Source: Paraburkholderia acidipaludis NBRC 101816 (GTDB taxonomy: Bacteria > Pseudomonadota > Gammaproteobacteria > Burkholderiales > Burkholderiaceae). Taken from it: 64,000 nt of DNA. The number at the start of each line of letters is the position of its first letter. Positions within the stretch are counted from its first letter, which is position 1. This document shows positions 1 to 10,032 of the stretch, in pieces. The position numbers and the translations under genes are program-made. The stretch covers positions 27,928-91,927 of the forward strand of contig NZ_BAXZ01000029.1 in the NCBI RefSeq assembly GCF_000684975.1, written 5' to 3'. Under the pieces are notes generated by a model. It was given only the letters and a program-made list of their open reading frames with translations. It ran no database searches and was not told the origin of the DNA.

Positions 1-268
1 CGAGATTCTGCTTCTCGCCCTTCGCCTGGTAATACGCCCACTGGTTCGCGGCCTCCGTCTTGAGGATCGCCGCTTCGTTCTTGTAATAGAGCGCGAGATT
101 TTCGCTCGTCCCGCTCTGGTACGCGAAGATGGCGCCGATCGACGCGAGGATCGCGGTCATCACCGCCATGCGGCTCGCAAACGGGTCTGCTTCCCCATGC
201 GCGCCGTGACCGGCGGCGTGCGCGACCGCGTGATCGTGCGGCCCGTGCACTTCATACTCATCAGACAT
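1..268 (-). CDS. DUF4337 membrane protein, N-terminal part (cut by window edge)
   Basis: The protein starts at the ATG at 268, preceded by a GGAGAG ribosome site, and runs off the left edge. The visible 89 residues begin MSDEYEVHGPHDHAVAHAAG, a His-rich soluble head. A hydrophobic helix follows (about residues 32-50, MAVMTAILASIGAIFAYQSG), then a polar helical stretch ending AAILKTEAANQWAYYQAKGE. This arrangement and the NQWAYYQAK motif are typical of DUF4337, a proteobacterial inner-membrane family of unknown role. The C-terminal part lies outside the window, so its completeness cannot be judged. It does not belong to the liv operon, because a terminator separates them. Confidence 0.8.
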   Translation of the reverse strand, partial: MSDEYEVHGPHDHAVAHAAGHGAHGEADPFASRMAVMTAILASIGAIFAYQSGTSENLALYYKNEAAILKTEAANQWAYYQAKGEKQNL

Positions 269-474
269 CCAGACACTCTCCGATAAAACCCGCTCAGGCG
301 CGCGCCGGCCGGGCGCGCTCATGCATTTCGGGAGCGTCAATTATCGTGAGCGCGGCGCACTTGTCCAGTCCGCACCAGGCGTTGTCGTAACAAAAAATGC
401 GCGGTTTATGTAACAGAAAGCGAAACGAAGGATTCGCGGCGCCCAACATGGCCCCTTGCCGGACGCGCAAAAAG

Positions 475-525
475 AAGCGGCCCGCGAAACCGCCGTTCGA
501 CGAACGGAGATTCCGCGGGCCGCTT
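475..525 (-). terminator. Rho-independent terminator of the liv operon
   Basis: A perfect 12-bp stem (475-486 pairing with 514-525) encloses a second small hairpin. Read on the minus strand it is followed directly by CTTTTTG. It lies about 20 bases beyond the livF stop codon, as expected for an operon terminator. Confidence 0.85.
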
Positions 526-546
526 GCACGTGCCTTGACCGGCCAC

Positions 547-1247
<701 letters not shown>

Positions 1248-1248
<1 letters not shown>

Positions 1249-2014
1249 CAGTCCTCTCCGAGATATGCCTTGATCACGCGCGGGTCGTTGCGCACGGCTT
1301 CAGGCTGGCCGATCATGATCGGCTTGCCGTGCTCCATCACGAGAATGCGGTCCGAAACCCCCATCACGAGGCTCATGTCGTGTTCGATCAGGAGTACGGA
1401 AATACCGAACTCGTTGCGCAATCCGTCCACCATCTGCTGCAGCTCGATCTTCTCCTGCGGGTTGAGGCCCGCGGCCGGTTCGTCGAGCATCAGAAGACGC
1501 GGGCCCGTGATCATGCAGCGCGCGATTTCGAGGCGGCGCTGATGCCCGTACGAAAGCGTGCCCGCTTCGCGGTTCGCCACCTGCTTGAGCCCCACGCGTT
1601 CGAGCCACTGCGCCGCATGCTCGAGCGCGGCACGCTCGGCGCGCCGGTACGCGGGCGTCGTGAAGAGGCCGCTCAGAATGTTGCGGTTCACCTTGAGGTG
1701 CTGCGCGACCATCAGATTCTCCAGCACCGTCAACTGCTTGAAGAGACGGATGTTCTGGAAGGTGCGCACGAGACCGCGCCGCGCCACCTGATGGCTCGGC
1801 AGGCCCGTGATCGCCCGGCCTTCAAGGCGGATATCGCCCGCAGTCGGCTTGTAGAAGCCGCCCACGCAATTGAACACCGTGGTCTTGCCCGCACCGTTCG
1901 GACCGATGATCGCGAACACTTCGCCGGCACGCACGTCGAAGTCGATGCCGTCCACCGCGAGCAGGCCGCCAAAGCGCATCTGCAGGCCCGATACTTTCAA
2001 CAACTGTTCTGCGC

Positions 2015-2018
<4 letters not shown>
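1248..2018 (-). CDS. livG: Branched-chain amino-acid ABC transporter, ATP-binding protein LivG
   Basis: This 256-residue ATPase pairs with LivF. It has Walker [14 protein letters not shown], signature [13 protein letters not shown], Walker [14 protein letters not shown] and the [10 protein letters not shown] switch segment, all as in LivG. The frame stays open further upstream, but the ATG at 2018 ([12 protein letters not shown]) is chosen. It overlaps the livM stop by four bases (ATGA), and homologues begin at this point. Confidence 0.95.
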
Positions 2019-3286
<1,268 letters not shown>

Positions 3287-3293
3287 ATCGACC

Positions 3294-4220
3294 TCATACC
3301 TTTTCGACGTCCGGCTTGCCGAGCAGGCCGGTGGGACGGAACAGCAGCACGAGCACGAGCAGGCCGAATGCGACCACGTCCTTGTATTCGGCCGGCATGT
3401 AGCCCGAAGCGAAGGTTTCGGCAAGACCGAGCAGCACGCCGCCGAGCATCGCGCCCGGAATGCTGCCGATGCCGCCCAGCACGGCCGCCGTGAAGGCCTT
3501 GATGCCCGCGACGAAACCGATATACGGGTTGAGCTTGCCGATCGTGAGGCCGATCAGCACGCCGCCCACGGCGGCCAGCATTGCGCCGAGCACGAACGTG
3601 AACGAGATCACGCGGTTCGTGTCGATGCCGAGCAGGTTGGCCATCTTCATGTCTTCGGCACAGGCGCGGCAGGCACGGCCCATGCGCGAGCGGCCGATGA
3701 AGAGCGTGAGCACGACCATCAGCACGAGCGTCACGCCGACTATCAGCATGCGCGCATAAGGAATGGTCACCTCGAAGTTGCCGCCCATGTTGAATTCGAG
3801 CGCGCCCGAAATCAGTTCGGGAACCGAAACGTCGCGCGCGCCCTGCCCGATCTGCACGTAGTTCTGCAGAAAGATCGACATGCCGATCGCGGAGATGAGC
3901 GGCACGAGGCGCGGGCCGCCGCGCAGCGGCCGATACGCCACGCGCTCGACCGCGAAACCATAGAGTCCGGTGACGACCACCGCGACGATGAGCGCCGCGC
4001 CCAGCACGAGCGGCAGCGGATAGCCCGCCGAAGTGCCGATCGCCGTGAGCGTGACGAGGCCCACGTAGGCGCCGATCATGTAGATCTCGCCGTGAGCGAA
4101 ATTGATCATGCCGATGATGCCGTAGACCATCGTGTAGCCAATGGCGATCAGCGCATAGATCGCACCGAGCGTGAGCCCGTTGACGAGCTGCTGGGTGAAC
4201 TGCGGAAGAAAATCATTCAT
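3294..4220 (-). CDS. livH: Branched-chain amino-acid ABC transporter, permease LivH
   Basis: This 308-residue inner-membrane permease has the standard LivH length. The sequence begins [20 protein letters not shown], followed by [20 protein letters not shown] and the [12 protein letters not shown] motif typical of LivH. The cytoplasmic coupling loop is [20 protein letters not shown]. It is the second gene of the operon, 135 bases after livJ. A hairpin in that gap probably lowers expression relative to the binding protein. Confidence 0.95.
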   Translation of the reverse strand: MNDFLPQFTQQLVNGLTLGAIYALIAIGYTMVYGIIGMINFAHGEIYMIGAYVGLVTLTAIGTSAGYPLPLVLGAALIVAVVVTGLYGFAVERVAYRPLRGGPRLVPLISAIGMSIFLQNYVQIGQGARDVSVPELISGALEFNMGGNFEVTIPYARMLIVGVTLVLMVVLTLFIGRSRMGRACRACAEDMKMANLLGIDTNRVISFTFVLGAMLAAVGGVLIGLTIGKLNPYIGFVAGIKAFTAAVLGGIGSIPGAMLGGVLLGLAETFASGYMPAEYKDVVAFGLLVLVLLFRPTGLLGKPDVEKV

Positions 4221-4304
4221 GCGTAAGCCTCGCGGCAACAAGGCCGTTAAGGGCCGACGGGACCGGCTGGGCCAGATTCGGCCCGATCAGGCCCGGATCG
4301 AAAG

Positions 4305-4337
4305 ACGCCCCGCCCGTCGCGACGGGGAACGGGGCGT
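4305..4337 (-). terminator. Hairpin between livJ and livH (probable attenuator/partial terminator)
   Basis: An 8-bp outer stem (4305-4312 with 4330-4337) encloses a CCCGTC/GACGGG inner stem. On the minus strand it follows the livJ stop by about 20 bases and is followed by CTTTC, a weak T run. Such hairpins commonly keep the periplasmic binding protein in excess over the membrane genes; that role is inferred here. Confidence 0.6.
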
Positions 4338-4355
4338 AGAGACCACGCGCCGGAA

Positions 4356-5486
4356 TCAGTTGGCGGCGACAGTCTTCGTGGCGTCCTTGTGCCACGTGTA
4401 GACGACGAAACGGAACGACTTCAGATCGCCCTGCGCGTCGTACTCGACCTTGCCGATCGGCGTCTCGAACGCGTGCTGGTGGAGGTACTGCGCAACCTTG
4501 GTCGGATCGGTGGTCTTCGCACCTGCAATGCCGTCCGCGATCACTTCGACCGCAGCATAGGCCGGCATCTGGAACGGGCCGTTCGGGTCGCGCTTCGCGT
4601 CGGCGAACGCCTTCACGAGCTTCGCGTTGGCCGGGTCGGAGGCGAAGTCGGCCGGCAGCGTGACGAGCATGCCTTCCGAAGCCGGGCCGGCAATGGCGGT
4701 CACGTCCTTGTTGCCCACGCCCTCAGGCCCCATGAAGGTGGCCTTCACGCCCTGCTCGCGCGACTGGCGCAGCAGGAGACCCATTTCCGGGTGATAGCCG
4801 CCGAAGTAGACGAAGTCCACGCCCTGCGACTTGAGCTTCGTGACAACTGCCGAGTAGTCCGAATCGCCCGCGTTGATGCCTTCGAAGACCACGACCGGAA
4901 TGTGCGCCTTGTCGAGCGCGGCCTTCACCGAGGTGGCGATGCCCTGGCCGTAGGACTGCTTGTCGTGCAGGATCGCAACCTTCTTCGGCTTGACCTTGTT
5001 GATGATGTACGCGGCGGCGGCCGGGCCTTGCTGGTCGTCGCGGCCGATCGTGCGGAAGATGAACTGGCGCTTCTTGCCTTCGGTGAGCTGCGGCGCCGTG
5101 GCCGACGGCGTGACCATCACCACGCCTTCGTTCTCGTAGATGTCGGAAGCCGGGATCGTCGAGCCCGAGCAGACGTGGCCAACCACGTACTGGATGTGCT
5201 GCGAGACGATCTTGTTCGCAATGGCGACGGCCTGCTTCGGCTCGCACGAGTCGTCCATCAGGACTGCTTCGAGCTTCTGGCCGTTCACGCCGCCGGCGGC
5301 GTTGATCTGGTCGATGGCCGTGAGCGCGCCCGCCTTGACCATGTCGCCGTACTGGGCGACCGGGCCGCTGAACGGACCGGCAATGGCAATCTTCACGGTG
5401 TCGGCATGGGCGGATGCACCCAAAGCGAGCAGCGCGGCGGCGAGAGAAACGGAGGTAAGGCGGGTAAGGCGAGAGAACGGCGTCAT
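4356..5486 (-). CDS. livJ: Branched-chain amino-acid ABC transporter, periplasmic binding protein
   Basis: This 376-residue protein captures the amino acid in the periplasm and delivers it to LivHM. The first 28 residues form a Sec signal peptide ending ASAHA before DTVKIAIAGPFSGPVAQYGD. This is followed by the type I periplasmic binding fold (Peripla_BP_6). Segments typical of Leu/Ile/Val-binding proteins include VVGHVCSGSTIPASDIYENE and FIFRTIGRDDQQGP. A purine-rich site GAGGAGCTCC precedes the ATG at 5486. It is the first gene of the minus-strand liv operon; its promoter must lie in the 5.5-5.7 kb gap. Confidence 0.93.
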   Translation of the reverse strand: MTPFSRLTRLTSVSLAAALLALGASAHADTVKIAIAGPFSGPVAQYGDMVKAGALTAIDQINAAGGVNGQKLEAVLMDDSCEPKQAVAIANKIVSQHIQYVVGHVCSGSTIPASDIYENEGVVMVTPSATAPQLTEGKKRQFIFRTIGRDDQQGPAAAAYIINKVKPKKVAILHDKQSYGQGIATSVKAALDKAHIPVVVFEGINAGDSDYSAVVTKLKSQGVDFVYFGGYHPEMGLLLRQSREQGVKATFMGPEGVGNKDVTAIAGPASEGMLVTLPADFASDPANAKLVKAFADAKRDPNGPFQMPAYAAVEVIADGIAGAKTTDPTKVAQYLHQHAFETPIGKVEYDAQGDLKSFRFVVYTWHKDATKTVAAN

Positions 5487-6461
5487 CTGGAGCTCCTCGA
5501 TTGTTTTCGGGTCAACCGGTCAGGCAGATTGACCTGCGCAAACGAACAGCACTCCAGGGGACTTGCCGAGGAGAACAACAAGGACGGGCCAAAGAAAAGA
5601 CGTAACGGGGCCCGGCATGTATCAACCGCCTTGTAGCGGCCGAGTTCGGAGAGACTGGATGGATACCGCCTCTATTGCGCAAGCGATCTGCCTGCCCCGT
5701 TCACTGCATTTCGTACCGGAAAGGTGGTCCGGACTCAATCAGCGACCCCGCGGATGCTATCAATAAACGATTGCGGTCGCAACCAAGGGTTTATTCCGAT
5801 ATCCCGGCGAGTATTGGCGACGGCCAATAGAGTCTGGATGGATGAAACATGTTGAAAATATTGGGGAAAACGGGTGCTGCACCGCCGAGCGCCGGCTGGC
5901 GCGGCTTCGCGAGGATAGATAATCGGAAATTACAGGAAGTGTGGGCAAAATTTAATTCACATTAAATACCCTGCCGGCAACCGTAATTTTTGATATGGCG
6001 AACCATTCTTGGCACACACCCCTGCGCCAATATAATATTAATAGTGGAAAACCCTAAATAATTATATCGGCAACCCTTTGATTTTAAAGAGAATTATTAC
6101 AAATTCATTTAAACGGAAAGTTCGATTTTATTTACTTACCCCTCCAACTCGTTCATTCCTGCCAGCCCATTTTTCCTGTCGGAAATCAGGAAAATTTTCG
6201 TCTCCGCCACCCCCTTATCTAAAAATCCCATGCCCCGGCACCCATAATCATGAGGCGCTCGCCGGCGACGCGTTGCTGCCAGGCTGACCGCGCTTCGCGC
6301 AGCCCGACCGGCTGCCGCCCGCGCGGGGCCTCGCGGGCCGCGTGACTGTTCAGCGGAATTCGCGCAAACTGTACATGGCCATGCGGCCTTTGCAAGACAA
6401 CACTGCTCCTTCCGCCTCGCATCCGCGCATTGGGCTGGAACCTCCCCACCAAGCATTCCCC
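5487..6461. other. Long intergenic stretch, AT-rich in the middle, no gene seen
   Basis: About 975 bases separate livJ from the next supported gene. The part next to livJ should carry the liv promoter. Between roughly 5930 and 6200 the base composition falls far below the genome average, with A/T runs and a pyrimidine-rich strip. No open frame here has plausible codon use and no tRNA-like fold was recognised. It could hold a small RNA or distal regulatory sites, or be a scar of transferred DNA. Confidence 0.6.
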
Positions 6462-7718
6462 ATGACCGAAATCGCGCTTCATCCCGACTCCGCCAACCCG
6501 CATGGCGCCCCCGCGCACTCCGCGCCGGTGCCCTGCCCCGCGGTCGACTCGCTCGACGACATCCTGCCCGACGAGCCGCTGCTCATGATGGGCGCCGGCC
6601 CGGTGCCCATTCCCGCCGCGGTCGCCCAGGCGAACTCGGTCGTGATCAATCACCTCGGGGACACCATGGCGCGCGTGATCCATCAGGTGAAGGCGATGGC
6701 GCGCTACGTGTTCCAGACGCGCTCGAACTGGGTGCTGGGCGTGGCGGGTCCGGGCTCGGCCGCCATGGAGATGGCTGTCTCGAACCTCGCCTGGCCGGGC
6801 ACCCGCGTGCTCTCCATCGTGAACGGCTTCTTCAGCCACCGCATGGCGGAGATGGCGCGCCGCGTGGGCGCCGAGGTCACGACGCTCGATGTGCCCGACC
6901 GCGAAATCGCCTCGCTCGACGCCGTGGCCGAAGCCATTGCGCGCACGCGGCCCGCCGTCGTCACCGTGGTCCATGGCGAAACGTCGAATACGGTCTGCAA
7001 CCGCCAGTTGAAAGAGATCGTGCAGCTTGCGAGGGCGGCGGGCGCGCTCGTCGTGGTGGACGCCGTCTGCACGCTGAGCACGATGCCGCTCGACATGGAC
7101 GCCTGGGGCATCGACGTCGTGATCACGGGCGGCCAGAAAGGCCTCTCGTCGATCCCCGGCGTCTCGCTGATCGCATTCTCGGATGCGGCCTGGGCGCGCG
7201 TGCGCGAGCGCAGCGTGCCGAACACGCACTGGTGCCTCGACGCCACGCTCGCCGAGAACTTCTGGCACAACGCGGGCTATCACTACACGGCACCCGTCTC
7301 AGGCGTGCTGGCGCTGCACGAGGCGCTGCGGCTCGTCTGCACGGAAACGCTGGAGAAGCGTTTCGCGCGCCATCAACGCTCGTCGCTCGCCTTGCAGAGC
7401 GGCGTGAGCGCGCTCGGCCTCGCGCTCTATGCGCCCGGGAACTGCCGGTTGAATTCGGTCGTGGGCATCGCGCTGCCCGAAGGGCTCGCGCCGCGCGCCG
7501 TCTGCGAACACATCTCGCGCCAGCATCAGGTGGAGATCGCGGGATCGTTCGGATTGCCTATCGTTCGCATCGGCCAGATGGGCGAGCAGTGCCGCGACCA
7601 CAATCTCTTTCGCACCGTGCACGCGCTCGGCCGCACGATCCGCGATCTGGGCGGCCAGGTCGACCTGCCCGCGGGCGTAGCGGCGCTGGAAGCGTCGCTG
7701 TCCACGAGCGTGCGCTAA
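6462..7718 (+). CDS. PLP-dependent class V aminotransferase (alanine-glyoxylate / pyridoxamine-pyruvate aminotransferase-like)
   Basis: This 418-residue fold type I aminotransferase carries out amino-group transfer to a small oxo-acid such as glyoxylate or pyruvate. The N-terminal core is MMGAGPVPIPAAVAQANSVV. The PLP aspartate lies in ALVVVDAVCTLSTMPLDMD, and the Schiff-base lysine in VVITGGQKGLSSIPGV, matching the GSQKAL motif of AGXT-like enzymes. The frame opens further upstream. The ATG at 6462 (MTEIALHPDS) is preferred because conservation begins after it, but no good ribosome site is visible, and an ATG about 90 bases upstream is possible. The stop overlaps the convergent methyltransferase gene by four bases. 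Substrate is not assignable. Confidence 0.85.
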   Translation: MTEIALHPDSANPHGAPAHSAPVPCPAVDSLDDILPDEPLLMMGAGPVPIPAAVAQANSVVINHLGDTMARVIHQVKAMARYVFQTRSNWVLGVAGPGSAAMEMAVSNLAWPGTRVLSIVNGFFSHRMAEMARRVGAEVTTLDVPDREIASLDAVAEAIARTRPAVVTVVHGETSNTVCNRQLKEIVQLARAAGALVVVDAVCTLSTMPLDMDAWGIDVVITGGQKGLSSIPGVSLIAFSDAAWARVRERSVPNTHWCLDATLAENFWHNAGYHYTAPVSGVLALHEALRLVCTETLEKRFARHQRSSLALQSGVSALGLALYAPGNCRLNSVVGIALPEGLAPRAVCEHISRQHQVEIAGSFGLPIVRIGQMGEQCRDHNLFRTVHALGRTIRDLGGQVDLPAGVAALEASLSTSVR

Positions 7719-8473
7719 GCCCGCCGTGCACGCATGCAGAGGAACGCGGGCGAGCGTTCGAGCTCGGCGTACAACGCCGGCGCGACAGCCCGCATTTCGG
7801 GCGCCGGCCGCGGCTCCACGAGCTGCTCGAGAACCCAGCCGGCAGCGCCCAGGCTATTGACGATGTCCGCGAGCGGCCGCCGGAACGCCTCGATCCACGG
7901 CTTCGGTTCGCCAAAGCCGCCCCAGTGCAGGCCGAAGCGCGTGGTCTCGAAGTAGCTGCGCGCGCCGCGCGTGCGCGTGTCGATCCAGTCGCGCATGGGG
8001 TGCGCCATCGAAAACACCAGCTGTGCGCCAGGCTTCGCCACGCGGCGGAATTCGGCGAACACCGGCGTGAGCGTTTCCACGTAGTCGAGTGCGAGCGAGC
8101 AGACGATGCGGTCGAACGTGCCGTCGGCGAGCCAGGTGAGCGGCCGGCCAAGATCGCCCAGCGTCACCTCGACCGGCAAGCCCTCGCAATGCGCCTTCGC
8201 CAGTTCGATCATGGCCGGCGTCACGTCGAACGCGTGCACGTGCGCGCCCGAGCGCGCCAGCTTCGCACTGAGGAAGCCGGGCCCGCAGCCCGCGTCGAGC
8301 ACGGCGAGCCCGGCGACCTCGCCCAGCAGGGCCGCCGTGGCGGGCCGCTCGTAGAGCGCGTTGTGGGGCTTGTCCGCCACGCGTTGCGCATAGCGGTCGG
8401 CGAACTGCGTGTAGTTCGCGCGCCCCGGCAATTCGTTCGGGTCGGCAAGAGGCAGCGGCGGGTCGGCAGGCAT
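7715..8473 (-). CDS. Class I SAM-dependent methyltransferase
   Basis: This 252-residue protein has motif I VLDAGCGPGFLSAKLAR (about residue 55), acidic post-I AHVHAFDVTPAMIELA, motif II-like FDRIVCSLALDYVE and motif III LVFSMAHPM. It belongs to the broad Methyltransf_11/25 group related to UbiE/TehB-type enzymes. The acceptor cannot be predicted. The ATG at 8473 (MPADPPLPLADP) is chosen; an upstream in-frame codon would add 28 residues of poor character. No strong ribosome site is seen. It converges on the aminotransferase with overlapping stop codons. Confidence 0.82.
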   Translation of the reverse strand: MPADPPLPLADPNELPGRANYTQFADRYAQRVADKPHNALYERPATAALLGEVAGLAVLDAGCGPGFLSAKLARSGAHVHAFDVTPAMIELAKAHCEGLPVEVTLGDLGRPLTWLADGTFDRIVCSLALDYVETLTPVFAEFRRVAKPGAQLVFSMAHPMRDWIDTRTRGARSYFETTRFGLHWGGFGEPKPWIEAFRRPLADIVNSLGAAGWVLEQLVEPRPAPEMRAVAPALYAELERSPAFLCMRARRA

Positions 8474-8602
8474 CGGAAGGCGCGGGAATTCAGGGAGAAC
8501 GCCATTGTCCCGCGTTTTCCGCGTTTTGCTCCAGTCCCCACTGCGCGGCCTGCGCACGCGCCTCGCACGTTGTACGGACTCCGGTTATCATCGCGCTCCA
8601 TC

Positions 8603-8632
8603 CAGAACTGCGCAGAACTGCGCCAAACTGCA
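8603..8632. repeat. Three tandem copies of a 10-bp unit (CARAACTGCG)
   Basis: CAGAACTGCG occurs twice perfectly (8603-8612, 8613-8622), followed by a degenerate copy CCAAACTGCA (8623-8632). It sits in the gap between the methyltransferase start and the HAD phosphatase start. The same unit recurs at 60826-60865. Confidence 0.8.
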
Positions 8633-8686
8633 CCGGGCCGCGCGCGGCTCGGCCTGCCACCCTCACACACCCTGCCCGAACCTACA

Positions 8687-9373
8687 ATGTCCCACCTTCC
8701 TTTCGACGCCGTGCTCTTCGACTGCGACGGCGTGCTGGTCGATTCCGAACGCATCACGCATGAGGTGCTCGTTGCGATGCTGGGCGAGCTGGGCTGGACG
8801 CTGAGCGTCGACGAAGCGATGCAGATCTTCGTGGGCAAGATGGTGAAGGACGAGACCGCGCGCATCGCGGCGCATACGGGCGTCACCATCGACGAAGCCT
8901 GGCTCGCGGGCTTTCGCGCGCGCCGCAACGAGGCGCTCGCGCGCGACCTCGTCGAAATTCCGGGCGCACCGGCCGCCGCGCGGGCCGTGCACGCGGCCTT
9001 CGGCGGGCGCATCGCGCTCGCCTCGGGCGCCGACCGCCACAAGGTGGAGCTGCAGTTGCGCAAGGTAGGCCTCCTCGACTGCTTCGCAGGCCGCATCTTC
9101 AGCGGCCACGAGATGGAGCGCAGCAAGCCGCACCCCGACGTCTACCTTGCGGCCGCGGCCGGACTCGGCGTCGAGCCCGCGCGCTGCGCGGTCATCGAGG
9201 ACACGGTGACGGGCGCGCGCGCCGGTCTCGCCGCCGGCGCCACGGTGTTCGGCTACAGCCCGCCGGCGCCAGGCCACGACAGCGCCCGCGCCCTGCTGGA
9301 GGCAGGCGTCGCTCACGTCTTCACGGACATGGCGGAACTCCCCGCGCTGCTCGCGCGCTGGCGCGCCGGCTAA
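8687..9373 (+). CDS. HAD-superfamily phosphatase (phosphoglycolate phosphatase / beta-phosphoglucomutase-like)
   Basis: This 228-residue subfamily IA hydrolase has motif I FDAVLFDCDGVLVDSE (nucleophile and acid/base Asp), motif II IALASGADRHK (Ser), motif III Lys in SKPHPDVYL and motif IV CAVIEDTVTGARAG. A helical C1-type cap lies between residues about 20 and 85. The fold supports phosphate removal from small sugar phosphates or phosphoglycolate; specificity is not visible. The start at 8687 (MSHLPFDAV) puts the nucleophile at residue 12-14, as usual. Confidence 0.88.
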   Translation: MSHLPFDAVLFDCDGVLVDSERITHEVLVAMLGELGWTLSVDEAMQIFVGKMVKDETARIAAHTGVTIDEAWLAGFRARRNEALARDLVEIPGAPAAARAVHAAFGGRIALASGADRHKVELQLRKVGLLDCFAGRIFSGHEMERSKPHPDVYLAAAAGLGVEPARCAVIEDTVTGARAGLAAGATVFGYSPPAPGHDSARALLEAGVAHVFTDMAELPALLARWRAG

Positions 9374-9557
9374 GCACGGCCGCAGCCCGTGTGGAGCGCG
9401 CAGGTAGTGCGTATGACCGTCGCGCAAATCCTGCACATTGCCACGCGCCGCTCACTTACGAACCATCCGTGCGCCGACTCGATTACCATCCGACGATGGC
9501 GTCGTCAGCCGGAAAAGATAGTTTGCTACCAAATCGCATTCCGCCATCATCCCGCCG

Positions 9558-10013
9558 ATGTCTAATCTTCATACTTTACGTCTGGCCGTCAGCAGCACGC
9601 TCGTAGTGGCCGCGCGCAAATGGCGCCGCACCAGCCATGGCGTTCTTGCCGCCTACAACGTCTCCGAAGCCTGCGCCGCGCCGCTCCTCACGGCCGGGCG
9701 CCTTGGCGAAGCGGTGCGCCAGGTCACGCTGGCCGAGCACGTAGGCATTGAAGGGCCTTCGCTCGTGCGCCTGCTCGATCAGCTCTGCACCGCAGGCCTC
9801 GTGCGCCGCGACGAGGATTCCGACGACCGCCGCGCCAAAACGATCACGCTCACCGACACCGGCCGCGCCGTCACCGAAAAGATGGAAGACGATCTGCGCT
9901 CGCTGCGCGGACGCGTCCTCAAGGGCGTGACGCGCGCCGACCTCGAAGCCGCCCTGCGGGTGCTGAACGCGTTCAACGCATCCGAAGCGGCAGACGCCGC
10001 ACGCGACGCGTAA
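9558..10013 (+). CDS. MarR-family transcriptional regulator
   Basis: This 151-residue winged-helix regulator has its recognition region LAEHVGIEGPSLVRLLDQLC followed by the wing GLVRRDEDSDDRRAKTITLT, and a DDRRAK motif as in MarR/SlyA/BadR proteins. It lies 19 bases before the FUSC efflux gene on the same strand. It is therefore very likely the local repressor of the efflux operon, responding to aromatic acids or similar compounds. That ligand class is inferred from the cargo of AaeB-like pumps. Confidence 0.9.
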   Translation: MSNLHTLRLAVSSTLVVAARKWRRTSHGVLAAYNVSEACAAPLLTAGRLGEAVRQVTLAEHVGIEGPSLVRLLDQLCTAGLVRRDEDSDDRRAKTITLTDTGRAVTEKMEDDLRSLRGRVLKGVTRADLEAALRVLNAFNASEAADAARDA

Positions 10014-10032
10014 AGGCGGAGTGAACGGCGTC

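Noticed and set aside
6009..6026. TTGGCAC followed by CCTGC, resembling a sigma-54 promoter
   Set aside because: The distance between the GG and GC elements is one base too long and the -12 element lacks TTGC.
7232..8686. Long upstream extension of the HAD phosphatase frame
   Set aside because: Antisense to the methyltransferase and of low-complexity composition; the phosphatase fold starts at 8687.
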